A program made the translations under genes and the position numbers. From contig CP136069.1 of NCBI GenBank assembly GCA_032622095.1, forward strand, positions 51,570,760 to 51,634,759: a DNA stretch of 64,000 nt. Reading direction: 5' to 3'. Under the pieces are notes generated by a model. It was not told the origin of the DNA. It worked only from the letters and a program-made list of their open reading frames with translations, and searched no databases. This stretch comes from Siphonodentalium dalli. Its lineage: Eukaryota; Mollusca; Scaphopoda; Gadilida; Siphonodentaliidae. Of this stretch, positions 37,001 to 48,726 are shown in pieces; position 1 is the stretch's first letter, and each line of letters opens with the position of its first letter.

Positions 37001-40000
37001 GTATGGGTTTGTTTTCGTTCGGGAAATACATAAACTTAAATAGATGAATGTCAATAAAAAATTTATTTTGCGAAAATCTTGCCCCCCACCCCAGTGTCAA
37101 AATATATGTCCGACCCTGTCAAATTTTCCTTCTCTGACTAAACTGACAACTGTCAACTCGACTATGAAAACCACATGCAGTTATCTGGAATGATACAAGA
37201 GGACAACAGAGTACAATCAAATAGAGGTTTGCCAACTATGGGCCGTAACTCCTCAGGGAAAGCGCGGACACAAGTTTTGATGCCCGTGGGCAGTAGGGCA
37301 TATCGAGGTGTGCATACGGTCCAATTTTCGATGCTCTGCTCCTTATAATTTCCGAGATAATAAAATGACATTTTTTCAGATAAAGGGAGATAACTCCTCG
37401 GGGAAAACGCGGACAATATTCTTTATGCGACGATGGCATACAACTCTTTGACCCCAAGATACGTGCCAAGTTTTAATATGCTACTCCTGGTACTTTTCGA
37501 GTAATAAGGGTTGCAAAAGTGTCCAGTATAAGAATAATAATAACAATGAAAAATTATCGAAAAAGGGCCATAACTCTGTCAAAAGATATTGGACCAACAT
37601 CCGGATACCATTATTTTTAGTAGACCTTAGATGCCTATATTCGCTAGAGATTTCGCGGTCCTCCTCCCATTAGTTTCTAAGTATTTCCAATTAAACAGAA
37701 AACGGCCGCAGTAGAAAAACAATATACTTCCTTGGTTACACCATGGAAGTATAATAATAGGGAAAATCATGAGTGGAAAGAATCACAGTTTAGGGACGGA
37801 AAATATGAAGTATGGTGAGTATATGTTGTCCTAACATGTGTAGGTTGATCTCAAGTGTTTGAACGTGACCCCACCCCTGCCTCGAAATTGGGTGACGGGA
37901 TTGGGAAAACATCAACCCTGGCACAAAATGCGAAGTTTGAGGGCCCGTAACTCCGTTAGTTTCCAACGGATTTAAAAATTGTTTCCAGTTTTGCGATCTG
38001 CCGCTGACATAGATTGCATAACACAAGTTTCATCTGATTCGGACCCGAATAACACTTTGGTTATTGGAAAGCATATGGGCCCAAATTCAAAATTGGATGG
38101 CCAAAATCTCCGCCATTTTCACACGGATTTACGATCTGTTTTCAGCATCGTGATCAACGTATATGGTAAATGTTACATTCCAAGTTTCATCTGATTCGGA
38201 GAAGAATAAAAAAATGGTACCGCGGACTACCCCTCCCCTGACCCACAATACTAAACCGACACTGGCAAAATTACACCCACCGCGTGCCCTCTTCAGTCCG
38301 TACGTATTTTCGTATCAGATGACATCCTATGTTCGATATCTTCGGAGGAGATGTGTACACAAGCACATGGGTCCAAAATCGCAAAGTTTGAGGGCCCGCA
38401 ATTCCGTCAGTTTTCGATGGATTTTCGAAATTCTTTCAATTTCTAGATCGGCTCATGTTGCAGATGTTATATTCCAAGTTTCATCTGATTCGGAGAAGAA
38501 TTAAAAATTGGTACCACGGACCACCCCTCCCCAGACCCACAATAATGAACAGACACTGGCAAAATTTGGCCCACCGCGTGCCCTCTTCCGTCCGCACACG
38601 TTGGCGTATCAGATGTCATCCTATGTTCGATATCTTCGGAGGAGATGTGTACACAAGCACATGGGCCCAAATTGCAAACTTTGAGGGCCCGTAACTCTTG
38701 CATTTCTTCTCGGATTTCAAAAATCCTTTCCGGTATGGGTTTGTTTTCGTTCGGGAAATACATAAACTTAAATAGATGAATGTCAATAAAAAATTTATTT
38801 TGCGAAAATCTTGCCCCCCACCCCAGTGTCAAAATATATGTCCGACCCTGTCAAATTTTCCTTCTCTGACTAAACTGACAACTGTCAACTCGACTATGAA
38901 AACCACATGCAGTTATCTGGAATGATACAAGAGGACAACAGAGTACAATCAAATAGAGGTTTGCCAACTATGGGCCGTAACTCCTCAGGGAAAGCGCGGA
39001 CACAAGTTTTGATGCCCGTGGGCAGTAGGGCATATCGAGGTGTGCATACGGTCCAATTTTCGATGCTCTGCTCCTTATAATTTCCGAGATAATAAAATGA
39101 CATTTTTTCAGATAAAGGGAGATAACTCCTCGGGGAAAACGCGGACAATATTCTTTATGCGACGATGGCATACAACTCTTTGACCCCAAGATACGTGCCA
39201 AGTTTTAATATGCTACTCCTGGTACTTTTCGAGTAATAAGGGTTGCAAAAGTGTCCAGTATAAGAATAATAATAACAATGAAAAATTATCGAAAAAGGGC
39301 CATAACTCTGTCAAAAGATATTGGACCAACATCCGGATACCATTATTTTTAGTAGACCTTAGATGCCTATATTCGCTAGAGATTTCGCGGTCCTCCTCCC
39401 ATTAGTTTCTAAGTATTTCCAATTAAACAGAAAACGGCCGCAGTAGAAAAACAATATACTTCCTTGGTTACACCATGGAAGTATAATAATAGGGAAAATC
39501 ATGAGTGGAAAGAATCACAGTTTAGGGACGGAAAATATGAAGTATGGTGAGTATATGTTGTCCTAACATGTGTAGGTTGATCTCAAGTGTTTGAACGTGA
39601 CCCCACCCCTGCCTCGAAATTGGGTGACGGGATTGGGAAAACATCAACCCTGGCACAAAATGCGAAGTTTGAGGGCCCGTAACTCCGTTAGTTTCCAACG
39701 GATTTAAAAATTGTTTCCAGTTTTGCGATCTGCCGCTGACATAGATTGCATAACACAAGTTTCATCTGATTCGGACCCGAATAACACTTTGGTTATTGGA
39801 AAGCATATGGGCCCAAATTCAAAATTGGATGGCCAAAATCTCCGCCATTTTCACACGGATTTACGATCTGTTTTCAGCATCGTGATCAACGTATATGGTA
39901 AATGTTACATTCCAAGTTTCATCTGATTCGGAGAAGAATAAAAAAATGGTACCGCGGACTACCCCTCCCCTGACCCACAATACTAAACCGACACTGGCAA

Positions 40001-42918
40001 AATTACACCCACCGCGTGCCCTCTTCAGTCCGTACGTATTTTCGTATCAGATGACATCCTATGTTCGATATCTTCGGAGGAGATGTGTACACAAGCACAT
40101 GGGTCCAAAATCGCAAAGTTTGAGGGCCCGCAATTCCGTCAGTTTTCGATGGATTTTCGAAATTCTTTCAATTTCTAGATCGGCTCATGTTGCAGATGTT
40201 ATATTCCAAGTTTCATCTGATTCGGAGAAGAATTAAAAATTGGTACCACGGACCACCCCTCCCCAGACCCACAATAATGAACAGACACTGGCAAAATTTG
40301 GCCCACCGCGTGCCCTCTTCCGTCCGCACACGTTGGCGTATCAGATGTCATCCTATGTTCGATATCTTCGGAGGAGATGTGTACACAAGCACATGGGCCC
40401 AAATTGCAAACTTTGAGGGCCCGTAACTCTTGCATTTCTTCTCGGATTTCAAAAATCCTTTCCGGTATGGGTTTGTTTTCGTTCGGGAAATACATAAACT
40501 TAAATAGATGAATGTCAATAAAAAATTTATTTTGCGAAAATCTTGCCCCCCACCCCAGTGTCAAAATATATGTCCGACCCTGTCAAATTTTCCTTCTCTG
40601 ACTAAACTGACAACTGTCAACTCGACTATGAAAACCACATGCAGTTATCTGGAATGATACAAGAGGACAACAGAGTACAATCAAATAGAGGTTTGCCAAC
40701 TATGGGCCGTAACTCCTCAGGGAAAGCGCGGACACAAGTTTTGATGCCCGTGGGCAGTAGGGCATATCGAGGTGTGCATACGGTCCAATTTTCGATGCTC
40801 TGCTCCTTATAATTTCCGAGATAATAAAATGACATTTTTTCAGATAAAGGGAGATAACTCCTCGGGGAAAACGCGGACAATATTCTTTATGCGACGATGG
40901 CATACAACTCTTTGACCCCAAGATACGTGCCAAGTTTTAATATGCTACTCCTGGTACTTTTCGAGTAATAAGGGTTGCAAAAGTGTCCAGTATAAGAATA
41001 ATAATAACAATGAAAAATTATCGAAAAAGGGCCATAACTCTGTCAAAAGATATTGGACCAACATCCGGATACCATTATTTTTAGTAGACCTTAGATGCCT
41101 ATATTCGCTAGAGATTTCGCGGTCCTCCTCCCATTAGTTTCTAAGTATTTCCAATTAAACAGAAAACGGCCGCAGTAGAAAAACAATATACTTCCTTGGT
41201 TACACCATGGAAGTATAATAATAGGGAAAATCATGAGTGGAAAGAATCACAGTTTAGGGACGGAAAATATGAAGTATGGTGAGTATATGTTGTCCTAACA
41301 TGTGTAGGTTGATCTCAAGTGTTTGAACGTGACCCCACCCCTGCCTCGAAATTGGGTGACGGGATTGGGAAAACATCAACCCTGGCACAAAATGCGAAGT
41401 TTGAGGGCCCGTAACTCCGTTAGTTTCCAACGGATTTAAAAATTGTTTCCAGTTTTGCGATCTGCCGCTGACATAGATTGCATAACACAAGTTTCATCTG
41501 ATTCGGACCCGAATAACACTTTGGTTATTGGAAAGCATATGGGCCCAAATTCAAAATTGGATGGCCAAAATCTCCGCCATTTTCACACGGATTTACGATC
41601 TGTTTTCAGCATCGTGATCAACGTATATGGTAAATGTTACATTCCAAGTTTCATCTGATTCGGAGAAGAATAAAAAAATGGTACCGCGGACTACCCCTCC
41701 CCTGACCCACAATACTAAACCGACACTGGCAAAATTACACCCACCGCGTGCCCTCTTCAGTCCGTACGTATTTTCGTATCAGATGACATCCTATGTTCGA
41801 TATCTTCGGAGGAGATGTGTACACAAGCACATGGGTCCAAAATCGCAAAGTTTGAGGGCCCGCAATTCCGTCAGTTTTCGATGGATTTTCGAAATTCTTT
41901 CAATTTCTAGATCGGCTCATGTTGCAGATGTTATATTCCAAGTTTCATCTGATTCGGAGAAGAATTAAAAATTGGTACCACGGACCACCCCTCCCCAGAC
42001 CCACAATAATGAACAGACACTGGCAAAATTTGGCCCACCGCGTGCCCTCTTCCGTCCGCACACGTTGGCGTATCAGATGTCATCCTATGTTCGATATCTT
42101 CGGAGGAGATGTGTACACAAGCACATGGGCCCAAATTGCAAACTTTGAGGGCCCGTAACTCTTGCATTTCTTCTCGGATTTCAAAAATCCTTTCCGGTAT
42201 GGGTTTGTTTTCGTTCGGGAAATACATAAACTTAAATAGATGAATGTCAATAAAAAATTTATTTTGCGAAAATCTTGCCCCCCACCCCAGTGTCAAAATA
42301 TATGTCCGACCCTGTCAAATTTTCCTTCTCTGACTAAACTGACAACTGTCAACTCGACTATGAAAACCACATGCAGTTATCTGGAATGATACAAGAGGAC
42401 AACAGAGTACAATCAAATAGAGGTTTGCCAACTATGGGCCGTAACTCCTCAGGGAAAGCGCGGACACAAGTTTTGATGCCCGTGGGCAGTAGGGCATATC
42501 GAGGTGTGCATACGGTCCAATTTTCGATGCTCTGCTCCTTATAATTTCCGAGATAATAAAATGACATTTTTTCAGATAAAGGGAGATAACTCCTCGGGGA
42601 AAACGCGGACAATATTCTTTATGCGACGATGGCATACAACTCTTTGACCCCAAGATACGTGCCAAGTTTTAATATGCTACTCCTGGTACTTTTCGAGTAA
42701 TAAGGGTTGCAAAAGTGTCCAGTATAAGAATAATAATAACAATGAAAAATTATCGAAAAAGGGCCATAACTCTGTCAAAAGATATTGGACCAACATCCGG
42801 ATACCATTATTTTTAGTAGACCTTAGATGCCTATATTCGCTAGAGATTTCGCGGTCCTCCTCCCATTAGTTTCTAAGTATTTCCAATTAAACAGAAAACG
42901 GCCGCAGTAGAAAAACAA

Positions 42919-42949
42919 TATACTTCCTTGGTTACACCATGGAAGTATA
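42919..42949. other. Strong hairpin at the right edge of the satellite array (also in every unit)
   Basis: The arms TATACTTCC (42919-42927) and GGAAGTATA (42941-42949) pair perfectly. After one mismatch, four more pairs (TGGT/ACCA) close on a TAC loop. The satellite match ends two bases beyond this hairpin. Confidence 0.75.
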
Positions 42950-42979
42950 ATTACAATTACCCCAACCCTGATTACCACA

Positions 42980-43153
42980 GTAGAAGCAGAAACATGGTTG
43001 TGGTATTATGATAGCGTTTGAATACTGTGGTAGTTTAAATTTACTGGTACGCGTGTATAAAGTTGGCTTGAAGCAGGGGCATATGTTGTGATATAGCATT
43101 TGAATACTATGATAGTTGAAGTTGTCTTGAAGCAGATGCACAGTTGTTGTATA
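42980..43153. repeat. Minisatellite, left part (interrupted by the 43154-46927 element)
   Basis: An incomplete unit (42980-43012), unit A (43013-43094, 82 bp) and unit B (43095-43153) each carry GTTTGAATACTRTGRTAGTT or its relative, a GAAGCAG core and a GTTGTGRTATA end. The array resumes at 46930. Confidence 0.75.
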
Positions 43154-44221
43154 CACTGCAAAAATAAGTGTTCTAAAATGAACGCGTTCATACAACCGAC
43201 GTGTTTAAATAGTAACGCTATATGTTAACTCTAAACATCAGCGTTAGAGTACCAGTCGTATAAAGACATAGATCTAAAACGGTAATGTTCAAACGTTGAA
43301 CAGTGGTATTCAGTCTTTGAATAGTGGTGTTCAGTCGATGAACAGTGATGTTCATCTGAAGCATAATCATTGACGTTCAGTACCGGTATCAAACGGTACC
43401 TTTCGTTTAGTATTTCCCGTTGATCGGTTCGGAATGGAATTATATAACATATTTTCAATTATGGCACATATAATACGACCAAACATAACAAACTATATAT
43501 GCATTTAGCTGAACACCAGTGTTCAATAGTGCGTTAAGGGTGACTTAACATCGGCGTTCAAATTGCCGTCCGTTCCGTTGCCGATTCCGTTAATTGCAGG
43601 AATCATGCAACGCAAATATTGTCATGCGCAGGAGTGTTATTTTGCCAACCTACCGTTTCGTGCTCTTGTAATTTTTGGAGGGAAATACGCTGTTGTGTTG
43701 TGTTTGATTCTAATTCAAAATAATTGCAAGATTATACGTTGTTTTTCTTGAGCCAGCATATCTAATTGTATAGAACAGATGGCTGAATGAGTTTGTCTGT
43801 CGTTCGGCTTTCAAAATGTGATTTCTTTAAAAATGCCATTACTCTAGAAAACATTTGTTTCTCGGCATCGGCCATAGCGCTGATTCAAATTAACAACAAT
43901 ATGTGGTGAATGTTGGTTTCGGATGACATACACGTAGCTGTCAAATCTGCGCATATAGTGACCAACAGTGTTAATGAACAATGAACTGTTACAATGAACT
44001 AGTGTACACCGATACGTGACCCAAAGTCGTGATAGAGTGGACAAAGCGAGCTAACTGTCATTATTTTGGGAGATCACTCGATGTGCATGAACTATATGAC
44101 ACGGTCAGCTGACCAGGAGAACATTATCATTCGATCTCTCGGCTCGATATGGCCATCAGATGAGGACGCTTGTTGGGAGTCTGCTGTCCCAACGTGCACA
44201 CAGTACACACCAACATGCATG

Positions 44222-46340
44222 TGATATTGACCATATTGTTACCACCTTTTTATCATTAGACAACTCATTTACCACACTGGAGATCCGTGAACTCGATTAC
44301 CGGTTACGCGAACTAAGCACAACGGTCATTTGTTTACATTTTCACGTCGAAGCTGCTCCACAAAATCGGTGAGTATTAAACAAAACAATGTTATTCGTCC
44401 ATATCAGATTAATTTAAAAGGTGCGAGAATGAACCATCTATGGGAAAAAGTAATCCATTGCCGAAATAATGTCTTATTCATGAAACAAACGAAATTTGTA
44501 TGCCTTATTTCTGGAATAATTGCCATGTTTACGATTTCAATCGTTTGGTGAGATCCTGTCGGTCGCTCTTTGAATGTATGTTATTTGTCTCCAAATAGGC
44601 TAGCATATCAGCATAATTAACTGTTGAACCCAGCTCTTAGAACAAGCTGAAAGGCACGTATACGGTATGCATTTTGAAATCGAGTATTATTTCTGCAAGA
44701 ACTCGCACAACGGTTACGAGCACCACGCGCATAGGTTAAGGAAACATGTTTAGTACCACGCACACCGGTCATAAATATTATTAAAAAATATTAGCTCCTC
44801 CATAAAATGGTCGACATGGAGTATCCCTGTGGGTTTTCAGTAACATAATGTATACAGTAATTAGATTATGGTGAAGTAATACACACATAGTGCCACAAAT
44901 GCGCACATGTGTCCGCTTATAACATATACAAGAACTATAGGACCGTACTTCTTTTCTTCGCAAAGATGATATTATTTCCGATGAAATTCTGAGTGTCGTA
45001 TAGAATCACCTAGAGTTTTAACAGTGTATACGATTCTATCATTGGTCTCATTCTGCAACATGTTTATGATAGTGCTTCAATATATCGCAAGTCGCTTTTG
45101 TCTGTTCATTTGGGAAATGCAACTATGTGCATAATAACGTTATCTTCTTGTTCATGCGCTTGTAACCCTTCGCTGATCTCATATAACGATTCTTTTATTT
45201 CCAGATATATGGATGCCGAACCATACAGATGCAGTTATTGTCCGACGAATTTCGATAACTTACAATCAACAATCGACAACACGTGTGCTGAACGTCCGGA
45301 CACAGCGGTGTGATACTTGCAGTACCGTTTAGACGACAAAACTGGAAGGATTGGCTATCTGGAAAGGAAACATCCAGCACTGATCTTATGTCGACGCAAC
45401 GAACTCTTCCATTGATAGCTTTTGCCACACTCATGACATGAGAAACGGGTGGTCTGTTGTATTGTATATTCTGCACGGTTGGTGGGTTGGTGCCAATGTC
45501 TATGAAATCACCATATTGTGGCATCATCACAGCTGTATCTGTAAATACATATACTATTTGGAAATTAGACAATGTATGCGAACGCCTGAACGAAACATAA
45601 TTCAAATTAAATCATGGCAACATTGTTCAACAACAGAAATTAAAATTAATGTAAATTGCATTGTTTATAACAACAATAGGTGTTTGATTGCGCACTAAAA
45701 TACATGCAATATGTTATAGATGGTGTTTCAACTAACATAGACCATTTAGCCATCACATTTCGTCATCATTATTTACTTTGCAGCACTGAACATCGGTAGC
45801 TTAACCTATGCGCGTGGTATCGATAACCGTTGTGCGTGGTTAAACCATTTTTGAGCAACCGTTGTGCGAGTTCATTCCGAGCTTCAACACTCGAGTTGAT
45901 TATGTCGGTTTTTGTCGGTGACCCTCTTTCACGCGAAACGCTGGGCATGTGAATATCGTGGTGGATGTTTGTGCTGTCCGATATGGGTGCCAGTTTTTAT
46001 CTAGGTCAACAGGCAACTGTGTGAAGATCCATTGAACCAGAAAGTTTAGACGAGTCGGAGGAATATTTTTCATTTACCAGCCCTATACAAACAAATTTGA
46101 TTAAACACTGGTGTTTTAACGATCATGTCACAGAACCATTATCTATATACACAATGAACTGAGAAAATAGTTAAATTATGGCACATTACATGGGTATATA
46201 TCATAAAGATTACACTCACCGTCCGTCATGCTTAACCGTTGTTCGAGTTCTTGACCGGTAATCGAGTTCACGGATCTCCAGTGTGTTTACGGTGATATTG
46301 ACCATATCGTTACCATCTTGTTATCATTAAACAACTCATC
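44222..46340. repeat. Imperfect internal inverted and direct repeats of the 43154-46927 element
   Basis: ACTGGAGATCCGTGAACTCG (around 44276-44295) reappears inverted at about 46258-46278. ACTCGCACAACGGTTACGAG (about 44700-44720) is inverted at about 45820-45870, together with the adjacent CTTAACCTATGCGCGTGGT. The segment GTGATATTGACCATATYGTTACC (about 44221 and 46291) is in direct orientation. The element's interior is therefore a rearranged palindrome and not simple unique sequence. Confidence 0.65.
45213..45415 (+). pseudogene. Possible first coding exon of a transposon protein with a CxxC zinc-finger-like start
   Basis: TTCTTTTATTTCCAG ends at 45204, a good 3' splice site. A matching GTGAGT donor lies at 44369-44374 (…AAATCG|GTGAGT). 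The ATG at 45213 opens MDAEPYRCSYCPTNFDNLQ, with Cys residues at 8 and 11 and a possible third Cys near 26. An in-frame TGA stands at 45311-45313. Past it the frame continues LQYRLDDKTGRIGYLERKHP to a stop at 45413-45415. The protein-like composition on both sides of the TGA suggests a decayed exon. I do not recognise the family firmly, and no catalytic domain is seen. Confidence 0.35.
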
Positions 46341-46559
46341 ATTTTAACACCTCTCTGTCACTTCCATGAGTTGACTGCCAAATTACCACAGTTAGAACTA
46401 GGCCAACGTTCTAACAAATTACAAGCCCAGAAAGTTATATATAAGAGAATGCATTGACACAGGGTCTTCGCATACTTTCAGGAAGCTTGTCATGAAAAGG
46501 GTATTCAGTTATTCCCCGTGTGGTAGATTTAAGGTAATAAAATATATTCCATTCTAGTT

Positions 46560-46890
46560 TATGGTTGCGTTGAACATCAGTATTTACCTCATTTTAACGT
46601 CAGCGTTCACAATTATTTAAAATCTTAACACTAGTGTTCAACATTGCCCATTTGAACGCAAATTTAGCGTTTAATATCTGTTTCATGTGTTCTGAACATT
46701 AGGCGTTCAAATGTTGAACACTAGTGTTAACTTTATTGAACACTGGTGTGTTGAACACTAGTGTTATAAGTTGAACACTGGCGTTAAGATCTGAACACCC
46801 GTGTTACATAAAATTTGAACGCTAGTGTTAACATATTTGAACACAAGTGTTTAAGATTGAACACATGAACGCGTTCAATACCTGTTGCAA
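46560..46890. repeat. Subterminal array of quasi-palindromic TTGAACACTAGTGTTAA motifs
   Basis: About a dozen variants of a 12-14-bp near-perfect palindrome (AACACTAGTGTT is exactly self-complementary) are packed into 330 bp, in a region that folds readily. The mirror region 43205-43560 at the other end has fewer, more diverged copies (for example GAACAGTGATGTTC and GAACACCAGTGTTC). Clusters like this near both termini are typical of transposase-binding sites. Confidence 0.7.
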
Positions 46891-46929
46891 TTTTAATGTT
46901 CAAAAACGAACATTTGTTTTACTAGTGTA

Positions 46930-47064
46930 ACATTTGAATACTATGATAGTTGAAGTTATCTTGAAGCAGAGACATAGTTGTGGTTTAGCATTTGAAGATC
47001 GTGTATTTGAAATTTACGGTACGCATGCATGTAGAAAGTTGTTATAGATTGCTTGAGAACATGG
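46930..47064. repeat. Minisatellite, right part
   Basis: Units C (46930-46986) and D (46987 to about 47064) continue the array interrupted at 43153. Unit C is closest to unit B (ATTTGAATACTATGATAGTT shared). Confidence 0.7.
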
Positions 47065-48067
47065 AAAAGATACCTTACGAGGATGAGTGTCTCGATTATA
47101 TTTAGCGAGAAGCGTAAGAAATAATGACAAGTGTTTTTCTTCTGAAATATTAGGCATTTTGAAAATCTTTCTAATAACGGGTCTTCTCAACAATTTAGGG
47201 ATATGTTATCAGTTTTCACACACTTCCAAAAACCGGACGTTGTGGAATGCTTGGTGGTGCAAGTCTATATGTTAGAATAAAGTCGAGCATTGCATATATA
47301 CCTGTATACTTTCTGTTTTTTTAAATACGAAAACGCCATCCGATCGTCCATGAAATTCATATTGTGTCTGCCTAAATCCGCTTCAGATGTCATTAGTGTA
47401 TATACCGATGACTCAGCTATAACTCGCGACTCTTTGGTGAGTTAAATATATACGCTAATATTTATTGATACGGAATGTATATACCACATGACGACTTATT
47501 CAAGGCATATCATTTAGAAACAATCAGGTCCTGGATGTCCTCTAGCCGCCATGGAATAATAAAGAGTGTTTATTGTTAGTCTATTCCTGATGTGGTAAAC
47601 ATAAAGTGCGTTTATTGTCGTACTTATGCAGTGACTTATGTGCGAAAAATTAAAACCCGCTCGAAACTTACTTTGACTTTGACAATTACATGTATTTATA
47701 ACATATACAGACTGTAGATCGATATTTCGCGTATCATCGACTAATTGTATCCCTATATGTAGACACAATTTGGAGGTTCAAAGAGAGACGTTCGTTTCCG
47801 CACTCTTCAAGAGGTAATATTGTCAATAATTAAGACAAACACAACAATAAATGTCACTCGAAATGTTTCGTTGAAATCACGGGGTTACAATTTTTAGGAC
47901 ATAAAATAAAAAAAACATTCATTATCCTGCAGGGAGCCCCACACACATATAGAAGCACATAGAAGAGTGTCGTCTGCTCATGTTTGTCTGGGGCTCTGTA
48001 TGGGTGAAATTATAAAATTGTTAAAGAATACAAGAAAAAATTATTAAAATTGTAAAAAATTGTTAGG
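47065..48067. other. Spacer, no gene seen
   Basis: The sequence is AT-rich. AATAATAAAGAGTGTTTATT (from 47556) and TGTGGTAAACATAAAGTGCG (from 47591) resemble 12426-12490, suggesting diverged copies of one repeat. No frame has a recognisable domain. Confidence 0.5.
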
Positions 48068-48134
48068 CCAATGCATTCTCTTATATATGCGAGGCGACCT
48101 ATGGTCGACTCGCATATATAAGAGAATGCATTGG
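48068..48134. repeat. Long perfect hairpin, 26-bp arms
   Basis: The arm 48068-48093 and the arm 48109-48134 are exact inverted repeats of 26 bases. After one mismatch, five more pairs (CGACC/GGTCG) leave a three-base loop TAT. Half of it, TATATAAGAGAATGCATTG, recurs at about 46439-46457 inside the TA-flanked element, so the arm is part of a dispersed repeat. Confidence 0.9.
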
Positions 48135-48726
48135 CACAGGGTAAAATAAATCCCGACTTCCGACTGGATTTGATATGGCGGGTCACAAATGTCTGGTGGC
48201 GTAATCGAGAGAACTATGCCAAGTTTCAACGTAATCCTATAAAACATGGTGATGTTATGGAGCGGATACGAGGGGTGCAAGAAAATATGACTGGTGTAGA
48301 TGAAGTCCAGGTTTGAAAACACCCTGTAACCTAGCTTGACCTTTTACAAACTACATGCAAAAAATGCGACCCTTAGGTTAACCATCACGCATTGTTTCGT
48401 CGAAATAATGTGATGTAACACAAAAGTTATGGAGCGGACACGAAGGGTAGTGCCTGGTGCCTTAATCTAGAGAACGACCTTGTTATGTGACCTTGACCTT
48501 CAACAGTTGGGAAAACAATTTGTACGCGAAACATCGTCTCCTCATTAGGAACAGCTGTGGCAAGTTTCAACATAATCCAATAAAGCAACGCGATGGAATG
48601 GAGCGGACACAACAAATCTTAGGGACATACGGACGCCCCACCGTCCCGACGGACTAACGGACGTCCAGACGGACGGACAGAAAAGACAACACTATATGCT
48701 CCCGAAATTGTTTTTCGGGGGCATAG
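48109..48726. repeat. Modular dispersed repeat with ~170-bp modules and terminal hairpin
   Basis: TGGAGCGGAYACRA recurs at 48258, 48430 and 48599 (172 and 169 apart). GGCAAGTTTCAAC-type strings occur at about 48215 and 48552. It ends with GACGGACGGACAG and a hairpin, ATGCTCCCGAAA (48696-48707) against TTTCGGGGGCAT (48713-48724). This CCAAGTTTC module plus GACGGAC tail plus hairpin end is the same building plan as the other modular repeats in this window. Confidence 0.75.

Larger units (their letters stand above)
17942..42951. repeat. Macrosatellite: 14.5 head-to-tail copies of a 1732-bp unit
   Basis: Using TCTTCGGAGGAGATG (second occurrence per unit) as phase, units start at 17943, 19668, 21400, 23089, 24821, 26510, 28242, 29974, 31706, 33437, 35169, 36901, 38633, 40365 and 42097 (partial, to 42951). 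Most units are exactly 1732 bp; units at 21400 and 24821 are 1689, that at 31706 is 1731, and the first is 1725. Copies differ by only a handful of bases (for example A at 23786 and 32401, T at 21077, C at 34244). The first roughly 400 bases of unit 1 are the most diverged, as expected at an array edge. All open frames inside (up to 121 codons, both strands, several overlapping) repeat with the unit and show no domain. I treat the whole block as non-coding. Confidence 0.97.
43154..46927. mobile_element. DNA-transposon candidate, 3774 bp, TA target duplication, palindromic subterminal arrays
   Basis: The left end CACTGCAAAAATAAGTGTTC and the inverted right end CACTAGTAAAACAAATGTTC match at about 15 of 20 positions. 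Both are flanked by TA (43152-43153 and 46928-46929). Removing the element rejoins the interrupted minisatellite as GTTG-TATA-ACATTT, matching the intact unit junction at 43085-43101 (GTGA-TATA-GCATTT). The palindrome TGAACGCGTTCA lies just inside each end (43179-43190, 46866-46877). Subterminal arrays of TTGAACACTAGTGTT-like motifs occupy about 43205-43560 and 46560-46890. A long imperfect inverted repeat lies inside. No full transposase is visible, so it is probably non-autonomous. The superfamily is not assigned. Confidence 0.72.

Noticed and set aside
17942-42951. Fifteen copies of 60-121-codon frames on both strands
   Set aside because: They repeat with the 1732-bp unit, overlap antisense to each other, and show no domain; repetition alone is not evidence of coding.
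45195-45605. 136-codon minus-strand frame in the TA element
   Set aside because: It is antisense to the better-supported exon, and I recognise no domain.
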